Assembly (NCBI GenBank): GCA_016584495.1 | Contig: WAID01000009.1 | Coordinates: 310,001-374,000 of the forward strand | Length of the DNA stretch: 64,000 nt | Source of the DNA: Celoporthe dispersa | Lineage: Eukaryota; Ascomycota; Sordariomycetes; Diaporthales; Cryphonectriaceae | Reading direction: 5' to 3' | In this document: piece by piece, positions 35,125 through 45,371 of the stretch | Layout: each line of letters starts with the position of its first letter | Position numbering within the stretch: position 1 is the first letter of the stretch | Notes under the pieces: model-generated | What the model was told of the DNA's origin: nothing | The model's input: only the letters and a program-made list of their open reading frames with translations | Database searches by the model: none | Translations under genes and position numbers: made by a program

Positions 35125-35544
35125 TTAGGGTGCTATTCGTCGGTGAGGAGAGATAATATTTAACCTCGTCCTATTTCTCTAGCCTCTGATTTCTACTTCT
35201 TATAATATTTTCCCACCACATGCTCTTCAAGTCTCGATCTGCGAGCCGTTCAAACAAATCATTGTTGGAGTGGATTCGATCAGTGGCTAATATATCCATT
35301 AGCTTGAACCCAAGGGATTAAAAGGCGGAGGAGACAGGGGTATATATCTACTTTGTGTATGGAAGGCTAGTCTGTAGGGGCACATTTACACAGAAATCAT
35401 TTTCATGCATACTATCTTCTTCAAACAAATCCCTACGTAGCGAGGCGATTTACCTCGAGCCACACCGAAGCAGGCCTCGTGATGAGTGAGATTCTTACGG
35501 GTCGAGGCATGTGAGCCGAACAAAGCCAGGAACAACCAAACACC
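35125..35544. other. Convergent spacer
   Basis: 420 bases between the dienelactone hydrolase and NRK1 stops. AT-rich, no gene seen. Confidence 0.45.
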
Positions 35545-36575
35545 TCACTTCCTCGCATACCACCCCTCCAAGGCCTCCATGACCTGCTCAACAGCCCACT
35601 CCAGCGTCTCCTCAAATCCAAAGTCCACACCTCGAGCCCCCTCCTCGGACGACTGCTGGGCTAGGACCCCCTTCTCCCGCAGCACATCCCAAGCCAGCCT
35701 GCCCGCCTCGACATCCCCGCCCTCGAACATCCACGCGTGGGCCTCGACATAGTTGGGCCAGACGATCTTGTCAACGTAGCCCGGCGGGTCCTTCCAGAAA
35801 CCCTCGAGCGTGGCGTAGCCGTCCCTCGCCTCGCGCCGCTGGGTCGCCTTGGCGCGGCTCACCTGCAGGAAGATCTTGATGTCGATCAGGGACATGACAC
35901 CACTGAATTTTGATGGGGAGTAGAGGAGGAAGCCATCGAGGAGGCAAATCCGGAGCGGAGACGAGGGGGTGGATGGGTTAGTAGTGGTGGTGGTGTCCTT
36001 GAATATGTCGTGGCCTGGCTTGCCGGGTTCGAGCCAGGCTGAGACCTTGGCCTTCATGGATGCTATCTTGGCCTCGGAGGCGGGGCACGGTCCTACCGAA
36101 TTCCCGTCTTGTATTGAATTCACAAAGGGCTATGTAGAGAGGGATGGCAGAGGAGACCTCTGGTAAGCAAGATGAGTCGCCAGGAGGAGGGGGGCAAGGA
36201 GCAGCCCCGTCATCATCCTTCCGAGGGCGTGCTTCCCACGCAGCTGAGAAGACTTACGGGGAATGTGCCCTCGGAGCGAATATATGCGAGTGCCCTCTCC
36301 ATATCGGGAATGTTCAGCGACTCGGCGCAGTCCCAGTCCAGGAGGCCATGTCTTGTCGGGAGTCTGTGGCGGCAGTTCTCAGCTCTATATGCTCACGAAG
36401 AAGAAGTCGGTTTCGCGATAAAGACTACTACTGACTCTTCCTCTGGGCGGTAGAAATCATCCTCGTGTAGGACGAAGGTGTTTGGAAAGATGTCCCGCAA
36501 TAATCTCGCAAGGGTCGTCTTGCCGCTGGATGAGCAGCCTGAGAGGCTTACAATGACTGCCTTCTGACTAGCCAT
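35545..36575 (-). CDS. NRK1: Nicotinamide riboside kinase
   Basis: Exons 36575-36436, 36363-36258 and 36129-35545 give 276 residues in phase. The enzyme phosphorylates nicotinamide riboside to NMN in NAD+ salvage. The N-terminus has a P-loop, GCSSSGKTT, and HEDDFYRPEEE, the substrate/magnesium region. GLLDWDCAESLNIPDMERAL forms after intron 1 and matches the family's DWD motif. ICLLDGFLLYS and the VSRAKATQRREARDGYAT lid helix follow. Introns are 72 and 128 nt (GTCAGT and GTAAGT donors). It diverges from PTH2. Confidence 0.9.
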
Positions 36576-36627
36576 GGTGGTGAAGATTGGAGAAGAGAAA
36601 AGAGGGGAGAGTAAAGGAAGAGCTGAA

Positions 36628-36669
<42 letters not shown>

Positions 36670-37128
36670 AAAAAGAAGAAAGAGCCTCCTTCTCAAAGTG
36701 ACCAAAGAATTGGATTCGCTGATGCTAACGATAGCGATAGTAGTACTTATTAGGCAAATCCTGGGTGATGATAACACTTCCCCGGCAGGCCCAAAGGTGT
36801 AGAGATGGCGGCTGCATGCCGGCCGCAGAGCCCCTGAAAGGCCCAGGGATCTCCATCCCAGGTCCCCTGTCCAGCGCTGAATTGACAACTCAACTTTTGG
36901 TGAGTGACGCAACAGCTCTTCTGGCCAGAACGCCCTAAAAATCATCTGCAACTTATTCCACCAGCAACAACCTCCAGTCCTGGCAACCGAATTGAACACA
37001 CGAACACTCCGCCTGAACCACACAGGCCAGTCCATAACCTACCAAGCAAGCAGGCTGGTCGAGAGCCTTGCCACCCGACAAGCCACAGAAACGAAAAGGA
37101 CAACAGACAAGAAACAAAGCTGAAGAGA
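36576..37128. other. Divergent intergenic region between NRK1 and PTH2
   Basis: Contains a (GA)n tract close to the NRK1 start. The rest should hold both promoters. The long leader ORF upstream of the PTH2 ATG is not supported as coding. Confidence 0.45.
36632..36666. repeat. (AG)n microsatellite, about 17 units
   Basis: A pure purine dinucleotide run 57-90 bases upstream of the NRK1 ATG, read as CT on the NRK1 sense strand; possibly a CT-rich promoter element. Confidence 0.93.
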
Positions 37129-37982
37129 ATGGCCGAGCCAGACCACACCCTCGTGGTGATAACGACCTCGGTCGTCGCCCTCATCTCGGGCTTCCTCCTC
37201 GGCGTCTACAGCGTCCGCGGCTACCTGATCTCGCCCGAGATGGTCAAGGAGTCCCGCGCCAACTACGACGACCCGGTCGACAGCGACGAGACGGACATTG
37301 ACGAGGACGAGACCGTACTGGACCATGCACCCAACTGGGCCAACGGAGAGGCGGCCGACCGGAAGCAGGGGCTGCGAGCATCCGCCACGCCGGGGGACAA
37401 GAAGCAGCAGAAGAAGAAGACGAAGGGAATTCCTAGCGTTATCGAGAAGACGGCGGAGGACCAGAGAAGACCTCGGCAGGGGGTTCCCCTGTCGAGGACA
37501 CCGGCGAGGAGTGCAAACTGGTGCTCGTGGTGAGGACGGACCTGGGGATGACCAAGGGTGAGTACACTTTGTCCACAAGACAAGCATACAATTCCACCCC
37601 TCCCTTCCCCCGACGACGCCGTTACTAACCAGGACTTCGACCGCGCCGTCCAGGAAAGATCGCAGCACAATGCTCCCACGCAACCCTGGCCTGCTACAAG
37701 TCCCTCTCCCGCGACGCCCGCAAAGCCGGCCCCCAGAGCGCTGCCGCCCGCCTCCTATCGCGGTGGGAGCGCCACGGCTAGGCCAAGGTCGCCCTGCAGG
37801 TCAAGACGCAGGACGAGATGCTGACGCTGATGGGCACCGCCCAGAGCCTGGGCATCACGGCCGAGGTAATCCAGGACGCCGGCCGCACCCAGATCGACCC
37901 GGGCAGCCTGACCGTGCTGGGCGTGGGCCCTGCGCCCAAGAGCAAGGTGGACCAGGTCACGGGCGGGCTGAAGCTGCTCTGA
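37129..37982 (+). pseudogene. PTH2: Peptidyl-tRNA hydrolase 2, broken by a frameshift and an in-frame TAG
   Basis: Pth2 frees tRNA from stalled peptidyl-tRNA and is usually anchored on the mitochondrial outer membrane. The N-terminus has an anchor (VVITTSVVALISGFLLGVYS). The catalytic domain starts at KLVLVVRTDLGMTKGKIAAQ, then CSHATLACYK, and ends GLKLL. It needs an intron, 37558-37653 (GTGAGT, CTAACC, CAG). Two lesions are seen. The linker changes frame near the G5 run 37479-37483; one more G would fix it. The codon at 37779-37781 is TAG where relatives have glutamine (RWERHG-stop-AKVALQVK). The second lesion is a substitution (CAG to TAG) and removes the last third of the domain. Either this is a real pseudogene or the consensus is wrong twice. 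Confidence 0.75.
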
Positions 37983-38251
37983 GGGGTGCCGTTCGTTTTC
38001 GGGACAGAAGGGGAGAGAGGAGGGCATGTTTCGGTCACCCGCTGGTTCTCGTTTCGAAACCACTGCATCGCAACGGGCGTTGGGGAATACGAAAAATGGG
38101 CTATACTAGAAAGAGCAGTGCTCCTTATCAGAGGGGGCAAAAGCACACAAACAATAGAAGATTTTCATTTGGGGAGGCAACGGAACTCATCAAAGAGGGT
38201 GTTGTTATGTAGGATTGCAAATGAATTTGGGTATCTGCGAACTCGCGTGGC

Positions 38252-40042
38252 TCATCTCTCCTTCTTTGCGAAGCGTGCCAGCGCCGGGCCCAGCTCCTCC
38301 TGCTGTTCCTGGTGCGCCGCCTTGTTCTTTGCTGCAGCTCGTTCCAGATCTCGTCCACCCGCAGCCTCTTCTCGTCGATGATGTTCTTCTTCCTCTGCTT
38401 CCGCAGGTATTTCTTTAATGCTGCGTTCCGGCCCCTCGCCTTGTTCCTGATCTGCTCCTCGACATCCTCCGGCGCCGCATCCAGATCACGCTCGGCCTGG
38501 CGCTGCGCCTCTGAGCGCAGGTCGAGGTTGCCTACAAAGTTGGGATCCAGGGCGATCATCTCGGGGGAGAGCTTGTTGAGCAGGCCCTTGACCTCAGCCT
38601 CCTGTCGCTGCTTGACGGTCTCGTATGGGTTGACCTCCAAGGCGTCGAAGTTCGCTTCGCCTGCGCCCGGTACCAGGATCGACGAGAAGCCCTCGTCGTG
38701 GCCGATGCCCAGAACGTCCTCGAACGGACACCACCTGACCCTCTCGACGCGCTTTCCCTCCTTTCCCCAGGTCATATAAGGGCTCTGAACCTTCTCTTGA
38801 ACAGCTCTGTGTTTTGAGAAGAGGCCCTTCCATATTGTTGCGCTTGTGCCCCAGCCCTAATTTGCATAGTCAGTATCTCTGCTGAGGTTGCCCTTATATA
38901 TATATGGGCAGAGGAAGCACATACCACTGCGGTCAATCCACTGTCTGAGATGGCCACAGATGTGGCTGGTGACCTCGTGAAATAGCTGTTCACCTCCTTG
39001 AACATCCTGATGTCCCACACCGCCATCTTCTTGTCCTGCCCGGCTGAGACCATGTACCGACCCTCCCGGTCGACTGCCAGGGGAGCGTATAGGGCCCTTG
39101 TGTGCCAAGAGCTTGACAAGGGGGTCTGACGAGTTCGGTGACCACAGTGTGACTGTTCCGTTCTGGTGTCCGATATGACAGATGGCGTTCCAGGGATTTT
39201 GTGTCATGGAACACGGTGCTCCTCCCTTTGTGTAAATTTCGGATACCAGCTGGCCGGTCGAGACGTCCTGGTATTTCAGGTTGCTCGATATGCCCAGGGT
39301 CGCGAGGAGAAAATGATACGGGAGAAACTCCATATGCGACACCTCGACATGCTTCTTCAGGCAGTGAAGTTCGACACCGTTCCTGTCGTATATGTAGACG
39401 TATTTCTTTTGTGCAACGGCGAAGTATTGGTTGTTATGTAGCCACCGTATGTCTGCGGATGAGGTGTAAGCAGTAATTCTTCTGGCTCGGATCAGCTTGT
39501 GCAATATGAGAGCGCATACCTCGGACCGTCTCACCCAGCTGCAGCTCGCACCCCAGCTTGCCCTCCCGGAAGTCCATCGTCGCAACATGACCCTTCCTGC
39601 CAGCAAGCAGCAGCTCTCGTCCGTTCCTCGTGTACTCGCAGTGGTACGGGCCCAGCTCGTCCAACTTCAGCTCGAGCCGCTTCTGTGCCGTCTCGACCGC
39701 GGCCTCGGAGGTGATCTCGTCCTGGCGCACCCGGTACGTCCGCTCCAGCTCCGTCTCGGCCTCGAGGAAGCCAGACTCGTTCTCAAGCAGGATCTCGGCG
39801 TCCTTTGCTTTCGTAATGGCCGTCTGGTATTTGCCCTCGAGTTTCGTCATGTTGGTGCGCAGCTTCTTGTCGCGCACGTTGCGCAGGTCGACGCCCTTGC
39901 CCCGGCCATAGTCGCGGTGGGCCTGTTTCTGGCGCCGCCGTCGCTGTTGTTCTTCTTTGGAGAGGAGGGACGTGCGGGCGTCACGGACCTGGAGGGCGCC
40001 GTTCGGCTGCGCCTTTCTGGAGGTGGCCTTGTCGTCGCTCAT
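38252..40042 (-). CDS. UTP7: U3 snoRNP / SSU processome WD-repeat protein Utp7 (WDR46), two apparent indels
   Basis: Exons 40042-39520, 39452-38925 and 38856-38252 encode about 550 residues. Utp7 is part of the small-subunit processome for 18S rRNA maturation. A basic helical N-terminus precedes WD repeats (GPYHCEYTRNGRELLLAGRK, WLHNNQYFAVAQ, ICHIGHQNGTVTLWSP, YMVSAGQDKKMAVWDIR). A BING4-type C-terminal segment follows (VRWCPFEDVLGIGHDEGFSS). Two single-base corrections are needed. One extra C in the C4 run 39083-39080 must be dropped to read GPIRSLAVDREG. One A is missing at 38330-38328 to end in the usual LARFAKKER at TGA 38254-38252; as printed, the frame runs on to 38128 with an unrelated tail. 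Introns (67 and 68 nt) have GTATG donors. Confidence 0.87.
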
Positions 40043-40470
40043 CGTTGACGGTAGCGAGAGTCGGGAGACTTTGGTGGTGAGCAAGGTAAAGTCGAGACGA
40101 GGATTCAGAAATTCTGAGTTTTGGGAAACTTTCCTTGCAGGGGCCCCTTGCAGGGTGGCTTATCGGTGGCTTATCGATAAACTGGACTCCACTATAAATT
40201 TCTGGTCAAGGGTTAGAGTCTTCCCCGCTATGTGCGATTGGGGGACAAGGGCGAAGGGGAAAAGAAAGAGGGGGGGAAAAAACCACCAAAAAAGCCGGAA
40301 AAAAAGAGCGATAAGAAAGCAACCAGGCTCCTCCAAAAGTGACTGTTGCTTCAGAGTATTTGCACCAAGAACCTCCTCCTTGGTTCTCCTCACACCCACT
40401 TACTCTATTATTGTCATCGTGGCGACCTCATCTCTCCCTTTTCGTTTCCAAGGCAGGCGGCAATTCCACG
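40043..40470. promoter_or_regulatory. Shared divergent promoter region of UTP7 and TSR1
   Basis: Only 428 bases separate the start codons of two genes for 40S ribosome biogenesis. The region has A/G-rich tracts (about 40258-40320) and a repeated GGTGGCTTATCG just upstream of UTP7 (40152-40174). It probably serves as one bidirectional promoter; no specific factor site was identified. Confidence 0.55.
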
Positions 40471-43029
40471 ATGCCGTCCGCCGTGGCGAGCCATTCGCAC
40501 AGGCCGACAACCAAGGTCAACAACAAGGGCTTCAAGTCGAAAAAGGCTACCAAGAGTGCCCTGAGGGACCAAGCCAAAGGTAAGGCCGCAATAGGCCAAC
40601 ACTGGTGCTTACAGTCACTCCCATTCCGAGAGCCCTCCGCTGATCTGGCAATTTATTTCACTCCCATAGGCAAGGTCCCCAATGAGCGTCGAAAGACACC
40701 CCATCAACAAGTCATGTCCAAGCTCGATCGTCGGAACCAGGCCAAACAGCGGCAGGCCACGAAACACAAGGAATATCAGAGGGAGGCGTCCGTCTTCGCC
40801 GGCCGTGATGGCGCCCCTCGGAACGTCGCAGTCATTCCTCTCTGCACCGACGGCGATGCGACGGCGGCTATCCGGTTCCTGAACGAGAGCATTGACCTGG
40901 ACCAGGAGGTGGCCCTGGGCACCACCCGCGTGCCAGTGGACCGGTTCAAGCAGAAGCTCCAGTACATTGCGGTGCCTCGGGATCTGACAGCCTGCCTAGA
41001 TGCGGCCCGTGCTGCCGACTTTGTCGTGCTGATCCTGTCGGCCGATGTCGAGGTGGACGACCTCGGCGAGCTGATCCTTCGCAGCGTGGAGAGCCAGGGC
41101 CTGTCGACGCTGTTCACCGTCGTGCAGGGTCTGAGCAAGATCGAGCCTGCGAAGCAGAGGAACTCCGTCCTCGACTCGCTGCGGTCGTTCATTACGCATT
41201 TCCACCCGGAGCAGCACAAGATCTACAGCCTCGAGAACAGGCAAGAATGCTCCAACCTGATGAGGTCGCTCTGCAGCACAATGCCCAAGGGTATCAAGTG
41301 GCGCGACGATCGGAGCTGGATGGTGGTGGAAGACGTCCGTTTTGGGGACTCGGAGGAAGCCTCCACCGTGCTCACTGGTGTGGTCAGGGGCAAGGGCCTG
41401 AAGGCTGACCGCCTTGTGCAGGTGGGAGACTGGGGCACGTTCAAAATCGAAAAGATTACGGCTGCGCCTCTATCAAAGAGGGGCAAGAAGTCGGATGAAG
41501 GGATGAATGTGGACGGCGAGGCCGAGGATGCGCTGGATGTCCCGACCGAAGATCAAGACGACCTGGCTGACCTGGCGCCGGAAGAGGTGCTCATGAACGA
41601 CGCAGATGGCGACCTGGACCTGGACGATACGACATCCGTAGCGCCATCGACAAAGAAAGGTGTTCTGTTGGATGATCATCACTACTTTTCGGAAGATGAG
41701 GGAGACACGGCGATAGAGAAGAGGAGGGTGCCCAAAGGCACGTCGAAATATCAAGCGGCTTGGTACCTGGACGACAACGTGTCCGACTCGGGCTCTGACA
41801 TGACAGACATCGAGATGCAGGAGGAGGAGGAGGAGGAGGGTGAAGGTGTTGCGGCACCAGAGGACGGTATGGAGGGGGTTGCGGATGATGGCCAAACCGA
41901 GGCTGGCCCTTCAGAGTACCCCAGGTCAGAGGCAGCCTTTATGGAGCTCGACGAGGAAGAAGATGCGGCACAGCTGGCACGTTATAGGTCCAAGAAGAAG
42001 GACGAGGCCGAGGAGGACATGGAGTTCCCGGACGAGATCGAGCTGCACCCTCATGTCCTGGCACGCGAGAGGCTGGCGAGGTACCGTGGGCTGAAAAGTC
42101 TGCGGACGAGCTCTTGGGAGCAGGACGAGGACAGGGCGCACGAGCCCGAGGAGTGGCGCCGGCTGCTGCAGGTCCAAGACTACCAGGCCTCTCGCGTCCG
42201 ATCTGTGCGTGAGGCTCTCGTGGGCGGCGTGCAGGCTGGCACACGCGTCCATGTCCACATCAGGGGCGTGCCCTCCGACGCCAAGGCTCGTTTCGACCCA
42301 GCCAGGCCCGCCACCCTGTTCTCTCTGCTCAGGCACGAGAACAAGCGGGCGGCGGTCAACTTCCTCATCAACTTGAGCTCAGACTATCCCAAGTCCATCA
42401 AGTCGAAGGAGGAGCTGATCATCCAGTACGGGCCCCGGCGGTTTGTGATCAACCCTCAGTTCTCGCAGGGCGACAACACGCCCAACGACGTCCACAAGTA
42501 CTGCCGCTTCCTGCACCCGGGGCAGTCTGCAGTGGCGACCTTTATGGGCCCGGTCATGTGGGGTGCCGTGCCAGCGCTCTTCTTCAAGAGGTCTGCGCCT
42601 GGCGAGGAGAAGGGCGAGGACGAGCCGGACCTGCCCCTTACCCTGGTCGGCACCGGCACCGCTCTACCACCATCTACATCTCGTGTCATCGCCAAGCGCA
42701 TCGTGCTAACTGGTCACCCTTACCACATCAACAAGAAGATCGTCACGATCCGATACATGTTCTTCAACCGCGAAGACGTGGAGTGGTTCAAGGCACTGCC
42801 TCTGTGGACGAAGAGGGGACGCAGCGGCTACGTCAAGGAGCCGCTGGGCACGCACGGATACTTCAAGGCCACGTTCGACGGGCGGATCAACCCTCAGGAC
42901 AGCATCGGTGTCAGCCTGTACAAGAGGGTGTGGCCCCGCAATGCGGCGCCGGTCAGGACATCTCTCCTGGACCCCTCCGAGGTACCCGCGCAGGATGACG
43001 ACGATGACGATGACGCGATGGCGGGTTGA
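40471..43029 (+). CDS. TSR1: Pre-40S ribosome biogenesis GTPase-like factor Tsr1
   Basis: Exons 40471-40579 and 40670-43029 give 822 residues (yeast Tsr1 is about 790). The 90-nt intron is a multiple of three without stops, so a long ORF hides it; GTAAGG...CATAG joins ALRDQAKG to KVPNERRKTP. Tsr1 resembles translational GTPases but has lost GTPase activity, and it blocks early subunit joining on pre-40S particles. The N-terminal basic segment, the Bms1/Tsr1 core (PRNVAVIPLC, LSADVEVDDLGELILRS), an acidic insert rich in D/E (about residues 320-490) and the C-terminal domain (TLFSLLRHENKRAAVNFLIN, GTHGYFKATFDGRINPQDS) are all in order. It ends in an acidic aspartate run. Confidence 0.93.
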   Translation: MPSAVASHSHRPTTKVNNKGFKSKKATKSALRDQAKGKAAIGQHWCLQSLPFREPSADLAIYFTPIGKVPNERRKTPHQQVMSKLDRRNQAKQRQATKHKEYQREASVFAGRDGAPRNVAVIPLCTDGDATAAIRFLNESIDLDQEVALGTTRVPVDRFKQKLQYIAVPRDLTACLDAARAADFVVLILSADVEVDDLGELILRSVESQGLSTLFTVVQGLSKIEPAKQRNSVLDSLRSFITHFHPEQHKIYSLENRQECSNLMRSLCSTMPKGIKWRDDRSWMVVEDVRFGDSEEASTVLTGVVRGKGLKADRLVQVGDWGTFKIEKITAAPLSKRGKKSDEGMNVDGEAEDALDVPTEDQDDLADLAPEEVLMNDADGDLDLDDTTSVAPSTKKGVLLDDHHYFSEDEGDTAIEKRRVPKGTSKYQAAWYLDDNVSDSGSDMTDIEMQEEEEEEGEGVAAPEDGMEGVADDGQTEAGPSEYPRSEAAFMELDEEEDAAQLARYRSKKKDEAEEDMEFPDEIELHPHVLARERLARYRGLKSLRTSSWEQDEDRAHEPEEWRRLLQVQDYQASRVRSVREALVGGVQAGTRVHVHIRGVPSDAKARFDPARPATLFSLLRHENKRAAVNFLINLSSDYPKSIKSKEELIIQYGPRRFVINPQFSQGDNTPNDVHKYCRFLHPGQSAVATFMGPVMWGAVPALFFKRSAPGEEKGEDEPDLPLTLVGTGTALPPSTSRVIAKRIVLTGHPYHINKKIVTIRYMFFNREDVEWFKALPLWTKRGRSGYVKEPLGTHGYFKATFDGRINPQDSIGVSLYKRVWPRNAAPVRTSLLDPSEVPAQDDDDDDDAMAG

Positions 43030-43169
43030 AGAGAAGACCAGCGGGGAAGAGGGACGGACGGAGCCGCATGAGTTGATGACCAGGCGTTCGCAGGGAATGG
43101 GCATAAAATTACGATATACTAGAGCTCAATAGCACATGAACCTCCCCACATGAGGCCCCCATCCCCTCA

Positions 43170-44014
43170 TCATTTCTTCTCCAGGGCATCCAGGCCAGGC
43201 GTAGGCGTCGGCCCGCCCCTGGACTTCTGCACGTCCTCCGCACCACTGGCCCTCCACGCGCTCAGGATCAGGTTCACGATGTGATCGACGCCGACGTCCT
43301 TCTTCACCTGGGCAAACACAGTAGGCCCGCCCTCGCGCATCTTGCGCGCATCCCTCTCCATGACGCCCAGGTCAGCGCCCACAGCCTCGGCCAGGTCCGT
43401 CTTGTTCACGACCAGCAGGTCGCTCTGGGTGATGCCCGGCCCGCCCTTGCGCGGGACCTTGTCGCCGCCGCTCACGTCGATGACGTAGATGATGAAGTCC
43501 GCCAGCTCGCGGCTGTAGTTGGCAGCGAGGTTGTCCCCGCCGCTCTCGATGAGGAGCAGGTCCGTCCCAAACTCGGCGTGCAGGTCCTCGAGCGCGGCGA
43601 GGTTGGCGCTGATGTCCTCGCGCACCGCGGCATGTGGGCACCCGCCCGTCTCGATGGCCCGGATCCGCGGCGCCGGGAGCGCAGCGTGCCGCGTCAGGAA
43701 CTCGGCGTCCTCGCGCGTGAAGATGTCGTTGGTCACGGCGGCGATGTTGTACCGCTCGCGCAGGGCCAGGCACAGCGCCAGCATCAGGGCTGTCTTGCCT
43801 GAGCCCACGGGCCCGCCGATGCCTACCGTGAAGGCGCGCCCGCCCCAGCTGCGGCCCTGCACGGTGGGCATCTCGCGGCCTAGGTAGGAGCCGGGGCCGG
43901 TCAGGATCTCGTGCGAGTGGCCGTGTTCTTGGGCGCTGAAGGCGCCTGCGGCGGACCTTCGTGGGAGTGGGAGAGGGCGCCCGGGCCGTCGTGGGAGTGG
44001 GTGTGGGCTGCCAT
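43170..44014 (-). CDS. ureG: Urease accessory GTPase UreG, N-terminus interrupted by an apparent missing base
   Basis: UreG loads nickel into urease in a GTP-dependent complex. The G domain is complete: GIGGPVGSGKTALMLALCLA (P-loop), ETGGCPHAAVRED (metal-binding CPH), LLLIESGGDNLAANYS, NKTDLAE (base recognition). The stop is at 43172-43170. ATG 44014 begins a His-rich nickel-handling segment (MAAHTHSHDGPGALSHSHEG), which leaves the frame between 43956 and 43945; one added base there joins it to AGAFSAQEHGHSHEILTGPG and on to the G domain. As printed, translation could only start at the internal ATG 43871, losing the His-rich head. I treat the shift as a probable sequence error. Confidence 0.87.
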
Positions 44015-45371
44015 GGTCTTTGGGTTCGTGTCTGGCTGGATCGATCGATGGATGGGATTTTTGGGGGTGGGTTGCGCTCTGGAAAAGGTCCTTCTCAGCA
44101 GTCCGTGGTAAAGAGGCGCGAGAGGCAGCGGTCCAGATGTCGTGGCAGGCGATCAGTCCTTGGTGCTTGTAGATTGAGCTTCTACAGTCTCAGGAGTGTT
44201 GATGGTCGTCTGGATCGGGACGTTGGTGCGTGAGTGAGTCAGAGGTCAAGCCCAAAGGCGAGAGTGTGAGCAGACAAGACGGTGCTGGATTTTGATGACG
44301 CGTGGTTTGCCTGCAGCTTGGTTGTCGATCGCACGAAATATTTAGGCGGGGAGGGGGGGGCGCGAGGGGCACGATCTGAGATCTCGACGAGGGGTTCAGA
44401 TGATAAGGCGCCGAGGCCAGGGGGGCAACCAGAGCTATGAGGGCCCTAACTGAGCTCCTGTGGGGTCCAGCAAGGAACCTGCTCAGTGGCGTGCTTACTC
44501 AAGGATTCGAGACCTCTTTACTACATTCGTCTTTTCTCAGATGGGAAAGTAGATCAAATATTATGTCAAGAGTCAATGGGGCTGCTCTCTGAAGATCAAT
44601 CTTATGTGGAGAGACAAGGTAAATGAGGCTACGAAATGGTTTCTGAGGTTTGCATACATTACAAAAAGGGAAACTTATTGAAGATCCTTGTATTCCCTGA
44701 AGGGAGAAAGAGAAACAAAAAAGGGGGGTCAATGTGTAGCATGGCAGAGAACTCGAAATACTCCTATTGGAAATATGAAAACTCGGATCCAACTTGTAAT
44801 TTTCTCTCTCTCTCTCTGTTCCTGCTGAAGAAATATTCCAATTTTGACTGTGACGATTCTGCATACTGAAGTACCCTTCACAGTAAACCCCAACACACTT
44901 GAAATGAGTGATTGTATTTTTGTAATTTTGGAGAGTCATTACGTCGTTTTGAAATCTCCATTAGGGCAAAGACGTATCGAGGCCTCACCAGAGTGGTTCA
45001 GCTTCAAGATGATCACCTTGACCGCGTGGTTGAGCAGCAAGGAGTGTTGCGTATCCTCTGTGCCCAGTGCATAATTATGTGCTACTCACTCATCAGTGCA
45101 GGACAGATCACTCATGAGACTGAATTCCAATAAAATAGGTCTATACTGAGAATAGCCTTGGTTTAGAGAAAAAGAAGAGAAGGTTAAAAAAAGACAGTCT
45201 GACTCGCAACAACTGGGAAAGACGACTGAAAACTGGGCAGTCTGTTCTGTAGCATAATAGAAGTGCAGCCCTGATGTAACAACTCCTCACCTGCCATTGG
45301 CCTCTGAAGTCATATCCATACATATTCTTTGCAAGATGCGTGAGACACGGTGAACTCGAGGAGCCCAGCAC
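44015..45371. other. Intergenic region, 1.36 kb
   Basis: It lies between the UreG start and the GMC oxidoreductase stop. The first 400 bases are GC-rich and likely the UreG promoter; the rest is AT-rich with A-tracts. No gene seen. Confidence 0.45.

Noticed and set aside
37778..37790. Stop-codon readthrough in PTH2 to give an extended isoform
   Set aside because: The sequence after the TAG is core catalytic domain, not an optional extension, and TAG GCC is not the known UGA CUA readthrough context.
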